64,000 nt of DNA from Mariniblastus fucicola (GCF_008087665.1 NZ_CP042912.1:5394001-5458000), one strand, 5' to 3'; positions 33,845 to 43,405 are shown, counted from the first letter of the stretch. Translations and numbers: made by a program. The notes: generated by a model from the sequence alone, not told the origin.

Positions 33845-33899
33845 TGTGTTCCGGGTAGTGCTTGGGTCAGTTCGTTTGAGAGGCGTGAAGTTCGCCAAT

Positions 33900-34862
33900 T
33901 CAGTCTTCGCGAATGGCCACGTTTTGAATCACTTCGTCGACAACTTCGGCCACCGAGCGACCGGAAAGTTCTGCTTCAGGACGCAGGATCACGCGGTGCT
34001 GCAACACCGAATGCGAAATTGCCTGAACGTCTTCGTGCGAAAAGAAATCTTTCCCGTTGAGCAACGCCCGTGCCCGCGCCGCTCGCAGCAAATAAATCCC
34101 CGCCCGCGGACTCGCTCCCAGCAAAACGTCTCGATGTTGACGCGTTTCGCGAATCAAATCGACCACGTACTCTTTCATCTCGCGTTTGCCAAACACCGTC
34201 GGCACCGCATTTTGAAGTCGTTGAATCAGCCCGGCATCGCAAATTTGCGGCGGCGTTTCGGGAGGAGCTTCTTGCATCTCCAACAAATCGATTTCACTGC
34301 CTCGATCCGGATAGCCGACTTTGACGCGAAACAGAAAACGATCCAACTGCGCTTCCGGCAAACGATAGACGCCTTCCTGCTCGACCGGATTCTGCGTCGC
34401 AAGCACAATGAAGGGCTGAGGCAGCGGCAGGGTCTCGCCTTCGATTGTGACTTGATTTTCCTGCATCGCTTCGAGCAACGCCGATTGCGTTCGCGCGGGG
34501 GCTCGGTTGAGTTCATCCGCCAGCAACAGCTGACAGAAAATCGGTCCGGTCTGCAGCACGAATTTCGATTGCGCCTGATCGAGAATTCGCGTACCGGTAA
34601 CGTCCGACGGCAGCAGGTCAGGAGTGAATTGAATTCGTTTGAAGTCCAGCCCCATCGCAGTCGCCAGCGTTCGGCAAAGCGTCGTTTTCGCGGTTCCGGG
34701 GACGCCTTCGAGCAGCACGTGGCCGCGGGCGATCGTCGCGATCAGGACTTGTTCGATCACCTCGTCCAAATCGATCAGGGTTCGACCCAAACTGGAGATG
34801 GCGTTGTCGCGAAGCTGTTTGGCTTCCTCTGCCGTAGATTGGAGATTGATTGTGTTGCTCAC
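33900..34862 (-). CDS. MoxR family AAA+ ATPase
   Basis: A 320-residue AAA+ chaperone-like ATPase. Walker A is GVPGTAKTT (53-61), followed by the MoxR block RIQFTPDLLPSDVTGTRI. Walker B is LLLADELNRAPARTQSALLE, then sensor 1 in VLATQNPVEQEGVYRLPEAQ, the Arg finger region LDRFLFRVKVGYPDR and sensor 2 in LGASPRAGIYLLRAARARAL. Length and motif order are typical. MoxR ATPases remodel or load cofactors into partner proteins, often via DUF58/VWA proteins, and the gene order here (DUF4129-like, DUF4350, MoxR, DUF58) is the standard one. Confidence 0.96.
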   Translation of the reverse strand: MSNTINLQSTAEEAKQLRDNAISSLGRTLIDLDEVIEQVLIATIARGHVLLEGVPGTAKTTLCRTLATAMGLDFKRIQFTPDLLPSDVTGTRILDQAQSKFVLQTGPIFCQLLLADELNRAPARTQSALLEAMQENQVTIEGETLPLPQPFIVLATQNPVEQEGVYRLPEAQLDRFLFRVKVGYPDRGSEIDLLEMQEAPPETPPQICDAGLIQRLQNAVPTVFGKREMKEYVVDLIRETRQHRDVLLGASPRAGIYLLRAARARALLNGKDFFSHEDVQAISHSVLQHRVILRPEAELSGRSVAEVVDEVIQNVAIRED

Positions 34863-36407
34863 TCAGTCCTCTTTTTTCGCATTTGCAAAATACTCTCGCC
34901 ATCGCTCAACTTCGTTCTTCAGTTTTGCAAGTTTGTTGCGAGTCCAAAAGCTGGTCGGTTTCGATTTGTAGAGAATGCTCATCCTGGTCATCGATTCAAA
35001 AACGCTCTTCGATTCACGATCCTTGCCCGAAACCATTTCCGTTGGAAAACTGGGCCAGTCGTTGAATCGCCTGCCGGCCTGATGGACGCAAAATTTGTCC
35101 AGCAGAAAATGCGCCGCCTGTTGTCGTTCGTGAAACTGAATTTTCTTGATGTCGTTCTGTTCGTTGCGTGATCGTTTAAAGGCAACGACACTGGCCGTTT
35201 TGTTTTGCAGTTTCCTCTGACACACGAACGCGACCACCAGCGCAAGGCAGGCAATTCCAAACATCAAAAAGATGTAAAAACGGTTCATTGCCGATTCGGG
35301 AACTCGATCCAGGCTGTCGTGTATGAAATCGTTGATCATGTTTTCGTCTTCGACAACGGTGGCGACCGAGTTAGCGAATTCGAGCATGGCTGCGGGCGGC
35401 AGTTCCTGCAACGCGTCCATGACTTCACGCTGGGAGGGTGGCGGAACGTCGACGATGACGTCGGCCGGATCAAGCGACGTTGATTCTTCTCCGTCAACAA
35501 GAATCAACAATTTGGTTCGCTTGCCATCCTTGAGCCACTTGATCGTCTGGTCCGCAAAGCGAGCGTTGTCGCCGTAGACGATCATCTGGTTGGTGAAAAT
35601 CGACTGGTCCGCCAACGCAACGAATCGGCCACTGTTTCGGTTTTGGTTTGCGGCAGCGAAGGCGTAAGTTTGACGGCGGTTTCGATAAATGGGCAACCAG
35701 GCAATGGTTTCCTGACGACCTGCCATCAGGTAGCCTGGCTGATTAGTAACGATCTCGTCGACGCCGGAAACGATGGGATGGTTTTGAATGTCGCGAACGA
35801 TGGGGCAGTCCTGCATCTCGCCGAAAGCATCGGCTGGCCGAGTCCGGTAGCCTTGCAATTTGCCGAATCGCACGCCCGAGAAGGTGGCTTCGCTGAAGGG
35901 CCGCGTGCTGTCGCTGGCAACCATCGCGGAGCCACCGTTGTTGACGTGCTTGATGACGTTGAGCGGCAAGCCCCGAAGACGTCCGATGACGATCAGCAAA
36001 ACGTCAGCGGAATCGGAGGATTGAAATTCGCGAAGCGTGATTCGTTGCAGGTCATTGCCTTCAGCGATCATATTGAAGCCGTGAAAGCCACGACTCCATT
36101 GCGATTCAGAAATCCGTTGCTGGTTGAGGCCAAACTGCGCGTTGGCGGTTGCCGGAGATAAAACGCAGGCGAACAGAAAGACAATCGCAAGTTTTAAACG
36201 CAGAGTTTGCAGGACCGGCTGTAGTCTTGCAATTGTCAGCGACAAGGCGCTAGCCGTCGGTTCGATTGCCCTTCGAGACCGGCGGCTAGCGCCTTGCCGC
36301 TCAACGGAGCGTGCAGTTGCAGTATTAGAATTTAGCCGGAAACCCACCAATCTCCACAAACCCAACCGCGGCCTTTCGCCGATCGCTGCACCAAACTTTG
36401 ACAACAC
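34863..36407 (-). CDS. DUF4350 domain membrane protein
   Basis: A 514-residue protein whose central part has the DUF4350 layout: a Rossmann-like domain (ITLREFQSSDSADVLLIVIG, GLPLNVIKHVNNGGSAMVAS, GRFVALADQSIFTNQMI with the conserved D-x-S/G-x-F-x-N loop), then one transmembrane helix (FYIFLMFGIACLALVVAFVC) and a cytoplasmic helical tail. A signal-like segment LKLAIVFLFACVLSPATANA ends near residue 90. The GTG start at 36407 shares a base with the upstream stop (TAGTG) and follows a strong GGAGGGA site, so the long N-terminus seems real, although it reads through a family C palindromic repeat. If so, the first 70 residues are a cytoplasmic extension. Confidence 0.87.
   Translation of the reverse strand: MLSKFGAAIGERPRLGLWRLVGFRLNSNTATARSVERQGASRRSRRAIEPTASALSLTIARLQPVLQTLRLKLAIVFLFACVLSPATANAQFGLNQQRISESQWSRGFHGFNMIAEGNDLQRITLREFQSSDSADVLLIVIGRLRGLPLNVIKHVNNGGSAMVASDSTRPFSEATFSGVRFGKLQGYRTRPADAFGEMQDCPIVRDIQNHPIVSGVDEIVTNQPGYLMAGRQETIAWLPIYRNRRQTYAFAAANQNRNSGRFVALADQSIFTNQMIVYGDNARFADQTIKWLKDGKRTKLLILVDGEESTSLDPADVIVDVPPPSQREVMDALQELPPAAMLEFANSVATVVEDENMINDFIHDSLDRVPESAMNRFYIFLMFGIACLALVVAFVCQRKLQNKTASVVAFKRSRNEQNDIKKIQFHERQQAAHFLLDKFCVHQAGRRFNDWPSFPTEMVSGKDRESKSVFESMTRMSILYKSKPTSFWTRNKLAKLKNEVERWREYFANAKKED
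36237..36301. repeat. Family C inverted repeat within the 5' end of the DUF4350 gene
   Basis: Arms at 36237-36261 and 36278-36301 contain AAGGCGCTAGCCG and CGGCTAGCGCCTT and match along about 21 of 24 positions around a 16-nt loop. The element lies inside the predicted coding region, where it is read as ERQGASRRSRRAIEPTASAL, just before the signal segment. Confidence 0.88.
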
Positions 36408-38560
36408 TATCCCTCCAGTGACACGGCCGGATCTGCGGCGGGTGGCTTCGGGACGATGGGAAGTTTTACATTCGGTCGAATGTCAAGCTTCGACAGCGCC
36501 TCCAGAGTCTCGCGGTATCGCTGTTGATCCGTGTCGGGAATCTGAATGTCACGACGCATGTAACGTGCTCGAACGTAGTCACGAAAGAGATCATCCACCT
36601 GACCTTGAAGCTCGGGAGAACTGGAATGCAAAATCCGCCGAGCCAGTTTCGCGTTCCACCAACTGGACTTGATGCCGAACTTGGCCAACAAAAACATATC
36701 CACGGTTTCAACCAGATCTTTCGGAGAACGCATCGTCGTGTTGCGAACGCGCCGAATCACTTCACGAGTTTTTCTTTTCGTATTCACGCCATCGCCAACG
36801 AAAGACTGCGTTGCCAGATAGACGACAAACAGCACGACACCAACGATCGCGAAAAACGTGAACACATGCGTTGGATCGACTCCCGAAAGATCAGGAATCA
36901 GGTCTCCCACATCACCCGTTTCAAATCGCGGCGGCTTGAAGTTTGAAGACTGGGAACTCGACCCGTTGGAGCCCAGGGAATCCGAGTTGCGATTAGCCTG
37001 ATTGACAATGCTGTTCGCGATCGAGTCATCGTTCTGCCTGTCGTCGCCCGCGTTTTGACCATTACGACTGGCTTGATCGCGAGAACCTCGCCGCTGTGAA
37101 TCGGAGGCCTGTTCTTCACTTTCCGACTCACGGTTTTGAAATCGCTCGATTAGGCTCCCCAGCATTCCGCTGACGCCTTCGGAAACTCCGTCCTCGTCCT
37201 GCGCAGCAAGCGTTCGGTCAACGGCTTTGACCAGCAAACGGTCGAAGCGGCTTCCAACTCGCTCGTTCGACTGAGTTCCATTGGTCGCCTTGCCGGAAGA
37301 GTCACCTTCTGCGGATCCCTTCTTGCCGTTAAACGCGTTGGAGATCAATTCCTGAGCCCGGCCGAGCATGTTCTTGCGGGGCGTGGCATCGGAGTCAGAG
37401 TTCCGCCCGTTGTTGCCTGGCTGACCGTTTTGATCTGAGTCAGCATTGCCAGTTCGATTCTCTGCGAGATTTTCGATCAGCTTTTCCCACTCGAGATCGG
37501 AGTCCGGTGACGAGCCGCGAGCTCGACGCTGGCTGCCAGGGCCGCCTTGGTTAACCTTCTGCTTCTTCAGTCCATCTAGTTGTTTCAGCAGCTGATCGAG
37601 TTGAGCTTCATCGCCAGAAGTCGCCTTCTCCCTATTTTGTTGGCCCGAGCGATTTGATTCGTCCTCGCCATTCCGTTTGCTGCTGCGGTTGGATTTGGGC
37701 CGACCGTTCGGGTCCAGGCCTTGCCTTTCTGGACCCTCTTCTCCCGCCGCCGTTTCTGGCTGACCAAACGGAGACTCAGGCGCGACTTCCGGAGGTTGAC
37801 TTTCAGCTTTCTTTCGTGATGCATTTGAGGGCGCTGACTCGCCGTCGCGGTCTCCCTCATCACCACGAGCATCCTCCTTGGCCGCTCGCGTCCCTTGCTC
37901 ATTGCCCTCGCGATCGCCATCGCCTTCACCGTCGCTTTGAGGCAACTCGGCAGAATCAGGACTGCGTCTCGCTGGATTGGCCCCAAGAGTTCCCGCATCG
38001 ACTTCTGCCGCAGGACGAACCTTTCCTGTTTCAGATTTCTCGCTTTCTCCTTGCCGTCCTCCACCGGCTTGTCGTTCGAATTGCTCACGAGCCTTTCGCA
38101 ACAACTCACCGATTTCATCATCGCGATCGCCAGCCCGCGTCGCATCAGGATCCGTCCGCCGGTTGCCGAACTTGCGAAACTGCTTGGTCAATTCGTTCTG
38201 CATCTCGGGCGGCAAACCGAATTCCTGCAACAGCTTCTGAGACGACGCCGCATCGACACCGTTCTTGCGGAGATACTTTTCGGCGAACTCCCAGGCTTTG
38301 TCCTGCTGCTCTGGCGAGAGCTTGGAAAGAAAGTCACGGCCAGCTTTTTCGATGTCCTTCAATCGCTGCGGATCGATCGGAGCCCGTTGCTTTTGCGGAT
38401 GCAGCCAGGACAGGGCATCGTAAAGCTCCGCTGGCGTCGCGACCAGCTTGCGATCGAACTCGCGAAAGCTGTCTTGCGCGATGGCAGGGCGGGTTGCGAG
38501 AACAGTCAACGCTGTCAGCAAAACGCCCAGGCAGATTTTCTTCCAGATGCCGCTTTTCAT
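36407..38560 (-). CDS. Large disordered membrane protein with C-terminal DUF4129-like domain
   Basis: A 717-residue protein that starts the MoxR/DUF58 operon. Residues 1-28 are a signal peptide (LLTALTVLATRPAIA). A small helical domain follows (about 35-150: LSPEQQDKAWEFAEKYLRKN and FGLPPEMQNELTKQFRKFG). Residues 150-540 are extremely rich in Gly, Asp, Asn, Ser, Arg, Glu and Gln with no hydrophobic core, that is, long intrinsic disorder. A transmembrane helix at about 575-595 (VFTFFAIVGVVLFVVYLATQ) leads to a C-terminal helical domain that resembles DUF4129 (SSSPELQGQVDDLFRDYVRARYM). ATG 38560 is preferred to the GTG three codons upstream. The role in the complex is unknown. Confidence 0.82.
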   Translation of the reverse strand: MKSGIWKKICLGVLLTALTVLATRPAIAQDSFREFDRKLVATPAELYDALSWLHPQKQRAPIDPQRLKDIEKAGRDFLSKLSPEQQDKAWEFAEKYLRKNGVDAASSQKLLQEFGLPPEMQNELTKQFRKFGNRRTDPDATRAGDRDDEIGELLRKAREQFERQAGGGRQGESEKSETGKVRPAAEVDAGTLGANPARRSPDSAELPQSDGEGDGDREGNEQGTRAAKEDARGDEGDRDGESAPSNASRKKAESQPPEVAPESPFGQPETAAGEEGPERQGLDPNGRPKSNRSSKRNGEDESNRSGQQNREKATSGDEAQLDQLLKQLDGLKKQKVNQGGPGSQRRARGSSPDSDLEWEKLIENLAENRTGNADSDQNGQPGNNGRNSDSDATPRKNMLGRAQELISNAFNGKKGSAEGDSSGKATNGTQSNERVGSRFDRLLVKAVDRTLAAQDEDGVSEGVSGMLGSLIERFQNRESESEEQASDSQRRGSRDQASRNGQNAGDDRQNDDSIANSIVNQANRNSDSLGSNGSSSQSSNFKPPRFETGDVGDLIPDLSGVDPTHVFTFFAIVGVVLFVVYLATQSFVGDGVNTKRKTREVIRRVRNTTMRSPKDLVETVDMFLLAKFGIKSSWWNAKLARRILHSSSPELQGQVDDLFRDYVRARYMRRDIQIPDTDQQRYRETLEALSKLDIRPNVKLPIVPKPPAADPAVSLEG

Positions 38561-38753
38561 GATGTTCACTTTACCCGTGAAGCGTCGTGAATACCAACCA
38601 CGGAAACTGTCAGGTTGCGTTTTGTGGCGTTTTTAACCAGGACACGTGGCAAAGGTGGGATAGGCCTCTGGTCTGTCATTGCATTGAAATTGCTGCGAAG
38701 AAGTTTGTGCGTTGCCTTCGGTGCCGAACTGTTTCGTACTTCCCCAGCGCGAT

Positions 38754-38777
38754 CACAGGCTGGAAGCCTATGCCACC
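38754..38777. repeat. Family A repeat, single copy
   Basis: A perfect 24-bp copy of the family A repeat (ACAGGCTGGAAGCCTATGCC core), 15 bp beyond the stop of the outer-membrane barrel gene, in the 230-bp gap before the DUF4129-like gene. It forms a short hairpin, but no T-run follows on the minus strand. Confidence 0.9.
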
Positions 38778-38792
38778 TGAGCCCTCACCGCA

Positions 38793-41018
38793 TCAAAACT
38801 TCTTGCGAATTTCCATCCGCCCACCGTTGATGTCTTCGTCGTCGCGAAGAAAACCGACCATCGCGTCGGCACGGAAGATCACACTGTTGGTCAGCGGCAA
38901 CTGATAGCGAACGCCGACTCCATATTGATCGCCACGAGCGTTTCGATTCGCATCGTCACCCATCACACCCAGCATCGCCATCTCGACGATCAACTGTTGA
39001 GCAAACTCGTCGGCGAGCAAGTTCAATCCCATCGCCATGCCAAAGGTATCGTTGGCTGTCGCATCGAGCGTTGGATAGCCCGTCAGGTTATCGGACTCAA
39101 ACAGGATCCCGGTGTTCCGAAGAATACCACCCGCCGCGGCATTGCGACCAACCGATTGAGGATTGTCGAAACCGGCAAACATGTTCAGGTAAGGAACCAC
39201 TGTCGACGGGTGTCCTGTGATCAAACTGTTTTCCGACAGCAACAGCACACCATCGGCTGAATCCGTCGTACCGTTTTGCTGACCCGCATTTACGATCACA
39301 CGCGTCGAATTCGAAAGGAACCGGCCGTAGCGACGCGTGTAGCCGATGCCGATGTTGTGGTAGCTACGATCCTGAAAAGTACGGTCGTCAAGAAACGCAT
39401 AGTCGATCTCAAAGTGCCCATTGAGAGCATCCAGAAACGTGGCGATGCCCATCACACGAGCCGCGCTGTCGTCGCCGACGAAGGCTGGACTGTCGAGTTT
39501 GTCGTAGCCCGCGAAGAACGTGATGTCCATGTTGGAAATGTCAAAGCGAGGGCTGTTGCGAGCCGGAATCGTGACAGCAAATCCGAGGATTTCGTCCTCC
39601 ATCCAGATTCCATTCTGAAACACCAGCGGCATGATACCCATGGCGAACGGCAAATCGAAAGGCAGCGTTTCGCCCATCGCTCCGCCAGCAATCGCGCCGA
39701 GGTCGCCTTCGAAGTAGGCGAAGTTAATGTTCGCGTTGGCTTCCGATTCGAACTCGTCATCATCGAAAATATAACGCGTGTTGTTTCCGCCTCGCGTCAG
39801 CGGCGAAGTGAAGGCCACGAAACGCTCGGTCGATGTGAACTTAAAATGGTGAAACATGTTCAGCTGGCTCGCAACCAGCGAACTGGACTCGCCGCCGTTG
39901 TTGTTTGACGCAAACGCAGACCGGGCGTCGCCGAAAATCAAATACTGCGGATTGACGTTGTTGTGAAACCCGAGAATTGAGGAGCCCTCGCTGATCGGCC
40001 CCAGCTGATACCACGGCCGCCCCAACTCCAACAATGGGCGCTGATTCGCGTAAAGTTGCTTGCCTTCGTAGACGTTCATCTGCCCGTACGGATCGTAGGG
40101 GATTTCGGGCATCGTTGGTGTTGGCGAGAAGTTTCCGTGCGCGTCTTCAATGAATACCGAGCAATCGTCGGTCAGCGGCGTGTCGTCTTTGTAGCGGTCT
40201 CCTTTTTTCGGTGCACCGGCCAGTTTCCAACGGTTCGAAGCCGAAAGAACGACGGGCTGTTTGGTCGGAGGATCATCTTCGTCGTCATCGTCATGATCAT
40301 GGTCATCTTCGTCACCGCTGGCGGATTTGCTCTTGGACTTGGCCGCGCCGAACTTCTTGAACTTCGGCTTGTCGTTCTCAGTCGGCAATGCAGCGATTCG
40401 GAGCTCAGACTCGGGCTCCGGGGTCGCGAAAACGCCAGCATTCTCAGGGCTCGAGCTGGTTTCTGATTCGAATCCATTTTCGAAATTGCTCCAGTCCTCA
40501 AGCACTGACTCCTGGCTTGTAGGCACAACCGATTCGCTTTCCCAGGAAGTCACCTTGGTGGGGATCGCCGCTGCCCATGTTTCGGTTTCGACTTCCGTCA
40601 GCGTTGCGACAACCTTCTCTGCTCTCGCGATTTCGGACGCCGCAGATTCGGTTGCGACCACCTGTGCAACCTCTTTCGATTCATGCAACGTTTGCGACGA
40701 AGCGATCTGACTGGCTTGCGGAAAGCCCTCGGCCTCCGTCGAGGCGTACGAACCGGGAATCTGAATTTCCTCTTCGGCATCGAAGGTCAGATCGGCCTCC
40801 GCTTCAACGACTGAATTCGTCGGTAGCGAGGGCGAGTCAAACGCTGCGATGACTTGCGGTTCGCTCCAATCCTGAACGTCGTCCGCTGCGACGCTCCATC
40901 CGACCGCTTGCTGTTCCGGTCGATCTGCCTCGCGGCTAAAGCGCAACGCGACCATCGTCACCAGCAAACAGGCTGCGACAAACAGATAGTATCGAGTTGT
41001 CTGGCTCTTGTTGTTCAA
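38793..41018 (-). CDS. Predicted outer-membrane beta-barrel protein with acidic linker
   Basis: A 741-residue protein. It starts with a TTG that overlaps the stop of the cytochrome gene (TTGA). Residues 10-27 are a signal or anchor segment (YYLFVAACLLVTMVALRFS). Residues 35-250 are acidic, Ser/Glu/Thr-rich and probably disordered, ending in an Asp/His run (DEDDHDHDDDDEDD). From about residue 270 the sequence is a string of alternating polar and hydrophobic strands with many aromatic residues, and it ends in Phe (GGRMEIRKKF), as outer-membrane barrels do. No family is named; planctomycete porin-like proteins have this look. Coupling with a pentaheme cytochrome suggests that the two work together at the cell envelope. 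Confidence 0.78.
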   Translation of the reverse strand: MNNKSQTTRYYLFVAACLLVTMVALRFSREADRPEQQAVGWSVAADDVQDWSEPQVIAAFDSPSLPTNSVVEAEADLTFDAEEEIQIPGSYASTEAEGFPQASQIASSQTLHESKEVAQVVATESAASEIARAEKVVATLTEVETETWAAAIPTKVTSWESESVVPTSQESVLEDWSNFENGFESETSSSPENAGVFATPEPESELRIAALPTENDKPKFKKFGAAKSKSKSASGDEDDHDHDDDDEDDPPTKQPVVLSASNRWKLAGAPKKGDRYKDDTPLTDDCSVFIEDAHGNFSPTPTMPEIPYDPYGQMNVYEGKQLYANQRPLLELGRPWYQLGPISEGSSILGFHNNVNPQYLIFGDARSAFASNNNGGESSSLVASQLNMFHHFKFTSTERFVAFTSPLTRGGNNTRYIFDDDEFESEANANINFAYFEGDLGAIAGGAMGETLPFDLPFAMGIMPLVFQNGIWMEDEILGFAVTIPARNSPRFDISNMDITFFAGYDKLDSPAFVGDDSAARVMGIATFLDALNGHFEIDYAFLDDRTFQDRSYHNIGIGYTRRYGRFLSNSTRVIVNAGQQNGTTDSADGVLLLSENSLITGHPSTVVPYLNMFAGFDNPQSVGRNAAAGGILRNTGILFESDNLTGYPTLDATANDTFGMAMGLNLLADEFAQQLIVEMAMLGVMGDDANRNARGDQYGVGVRYQLPLTNSVIFRADAMVGFLRDDEDINGGRMEIRKKF

Positions 41019-43405
41019 CGTACTTCGAAAACAACTGTTTGCTCGTGAAAGTCAGCGATCCACTCGTTCATCATTCGAATCATCTCGGGAGTCGCATTGC
41101 AAAATCGCATGAAGTAGATCGGTTCAGCGCGGCTACGCAGCCGAACGCTCAGCGTGTAAGTTCCTGGCTGGGTCATCAAGCGGCTGGGCACGGAGTACTT
41201 GATATTTCGCGATCCCAGTGGTGGCAAAGAGTGGCCTTCCATGCGAATCCCGACAGGATGATTGAGCACGGTAACCGGCTGCGGAGCCGGGCGAATGAAC
41301 GGCAATTGGTCAAGCTCAAACGGGACCGGCAAGTACATTTCGCGTTCCGTCCCTTTGACATTCGTCACCAGAAATTTGGTTTGCAGATTCATCAGCTGTG
41401 TATCGAAAGGCGCTTTGCGTGCAAGCACATCAAGCGAATGGTTGTCGCAAAGGTCGCCATTGGAATCGAGGTAGCCGGTCTCCCAAAGTCGCTGCCCAGA
41501 CGGCCCGGTCAGCACTGCATTCATCCAGATCTGCGGTTGGGCTCCGAGCGATCCACTGGGCATGTTGTGGCCCGGATTGATATTCGTCAGGCAATAGCGA
41601 AAGCTCAGCGGCTCTCCCGTTCGCGGCGTATCAGCAAAGAACGGCCCGTCCAGCTTCGAACCGTTTTCCAACAGTTGAACGCGTAGGTCTTTTTTGTAAT
41701 CCAGCTTCTCAAGGTTCGCGTCCACGATCTCCCGAGCGTCCATCCGCGTGTCCGCATCGTTCCAAGGCTCAGGGAAATGAACGTTTCCAAACTCAGCCAT
41801 CTGTTTTTCAAACGCCTCGGTTCCCCAACCGGCGCGCCAGTCAAACGCCAGCCATTCATTAAACGACCAGCGATCTGCCTTGACGTTTTGCGGAAAGATT
41901 CCAGGGTGAGCAATCGAGTAGCCCGGTCCATAGAACATGTGATTCGAATGTTTGCGTTCCGGATTGACGACTTTGCCATCAACCACCGCGGCGGGCCCGT
42001 AAGTGTAGCCGCTGTCGACGCCCGGGATCGCGCCCATGTGGCACTGCTGACAGGTGATGCCTTCGCGGTACGCCGGCGATGCACGGTACTGATCCCAAAC
42101 GACTTCCAGTTTGATCCCCGGCTCGACGGCAACCTGATGACAGGAAACGCAGTAGGTCGACTTGGAGAGTTCTTCAAACTGAATCGAACGCCGGTGAATC
42201 AGTTGCCCGGGCTTTTTTGAACTCGGGTCCGTTTTGGTTTTGAAATAGTCCGCGTACTTCTCAGCCACCTGATGCACGCCCTTGCCGTCGCTGCCTCCGA
42301 CGATCGGATCTTCCGCACCGCCAGGAATCATGTGGCGCTCGCCGTTGGTTTTGCCGTAGGGCGTTTTGACTCGATGACAGGCAACACAAGTTACACCTTC
42401 GCGAAAGACACGTGGTCCGTCCCAGATCGCCTGGTCACGTCGCAAACCCATCGTCGTGGCAACGGGAGCGTGGCATCGCATGCAGAAGTATCCAATCGTT
42501 CCGGATGCAAGTTTGTTGATTCGATTTTCAAAGACGTGGAACATCGGCGAGACCGCGGCATAAGCGTGGCTCGACGACGCCCATTCGTCAAAGATCTGCT
42601 CATGGCATTTTGCGCACTCGACGGCCGACGGAAACGCGGTTCGCGAGAAAGCTTCGAGGTGCGGATCGACGTCGAGCGCCTCGAGCTGCTCTTTGGCACC
42701 TGCTTTGAGCGAGTCCCGATGGTTGGCCGTTGCTTTGGCGTGTGGGTTGTAATTTGCAAAGTCCGTAGACTCAAACGAAGCCGGATGGACGTGTGGGTCA
42801 GCAGTCGGCGATGTGTTTTGCGAAGCCGGTGGAGTCCAGGTTTGAGTTCCGAGCGGCATGTCCGAAGTCGCAGCATAGCCAGGAAACGTATGGCTTTCGT
42901 TAGACGAGTTCGTGGGGCCGTTTTGAGATGGCGAGTCCACTGAGAAAGTTGCTGGCGCCGAATGTTTTTTCATCTCTGCGTAGGCGGGAAGCTGAGCCAT
43001 CGCATCAGTCGCCGGGCAGCCAGGTTTTTCTTCTTCCTTGAGGCCGGGGATCTCAGCAACGCAAATCGAAGGCAAATTCTGCAGCGTCGCGACATCGTCC
43101 GGTGTGAGCGAATCGAGCTGGGCATCCGGGTTGGGCAGTCCTGATGCGGAGGTGGCGTAAAACGGATCGTGATTCGTGGAATTTTGAACCGGCGCAGCGA
43201 CAATGAGCGTATCGTCAGGTATGTTTGCCGTAACCGCTTCGCCGGACGGCGCGTTGAGTTTGTAAAACGCAACACACGCGAACGCGATAAACGCGAACCA
43301 GGCGTAAACTTTGAAATGTTTGGAGCTTCCAGTGCTCATGGCAGAACAGTCGCCGTAACCGTAAAATTTTACCTGATCGTTATCGGCTTCATGAGCTTCC
43401 GGCAT
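41015..43405 (-). CDS. Membrane-anchored pentaheme cytochrome c
   Basis: A 796-residue electron-transfer protein with five CxxCH haem sites: CAKCH, CMRCH, CVACH, CVSCH and CQQCH (about residues 263, 309, 341, 420 and 453). One N-terminal hydrophobic helix (VYAWFAFIAFACVAFYKL, about 33-50) anchors it, and a Ser/Pro/Asn-rich linker of some 200 residues precedes the haem domain, which resembles cytochrome c554-type multihaem domains. After the haems comes a beta-rich domain (LRVQLLENGSKLDGPFF, MPSGSLGAQPQIWMNAVLTG). ATG 43405 has a good AGGAAAAGG site 3 nt upstream. It is coupled to the barrel gene. The electron donor and acceptor are unknown. Confidence 0.9.
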   Translation of the reverse strand: MPEAHEADNDQVKFYGYGDCSAMSTGSSKHFKVYAWFAFIAFACVAFYKLNAPSGEAVTANIPDDTLIVAAPVQNSTNHDPFYATSASGLPNPDAQLDSLTPDDVATLQNLPSICVAEIPGLKEEEKPGCPATDAMAQLPAYAEMKKHSAPATFSVDSPSQNGPTNSSNESHTFPGYAATSDMPLGTQTWTPPASQNTSPTADPHVHPASFESTDFANYNPHAKATANHRDSLKAGAKEQLEALDVDPHLEAFSRTAFPSAVECAKCHEQIFDEWASSSHAYAAVSPMFHVFENRINKLASGTIGYFCMRCHAPVATTMGLRRDQAIWDGPRVFREGVTCVACHRVKTPYGKTNGERHMIPGGAEDPIVGGSDGKGVHQVAEKYADYFKTKTDPSSKKPGQLIHRRSIQFEELSKSTYCVSCHQVAVEPGIKLEVVWDQYRASPAYREGITCQQCHMGAIPGVDSGYTYGPAAVVDGKVVNPERKHSNHMFYGPGYSIAHPGIFPQNVKADRWSFNEWLAFDWRAGWGTEAFEKQMAEFGNVHFPEPWNDADTRMDAREIVDANLEKLDYKKDLRVQLLENGSKLDGPFFADTPRTGEPLSFRYCLTNINPGHNMPSGSLGAQPQIWMNAVLTGPSGQRLWETGYLDSNGDLCDNHSLDVLARKAPFDTQLMNLQTKFLVTNVKGTEREMYLPVPFELDQLPFIRPAPQPVTVLNHPVGIRMEGHSLPPLGSRNIKYSVPSRLMTQPGTYTLSVRLRSRAEPIYFMRFCNATPEMIRMMNEWIADFHEQTVVFEVR

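Noticed and set aside
33801-35171. 456-codon plus-strand open frame
   Set aside because: It runs opposite MoxR and its neighbours, and its translation is rich in Arg, His, Gln and Phe with no domain, as expected for an antisense shadow.
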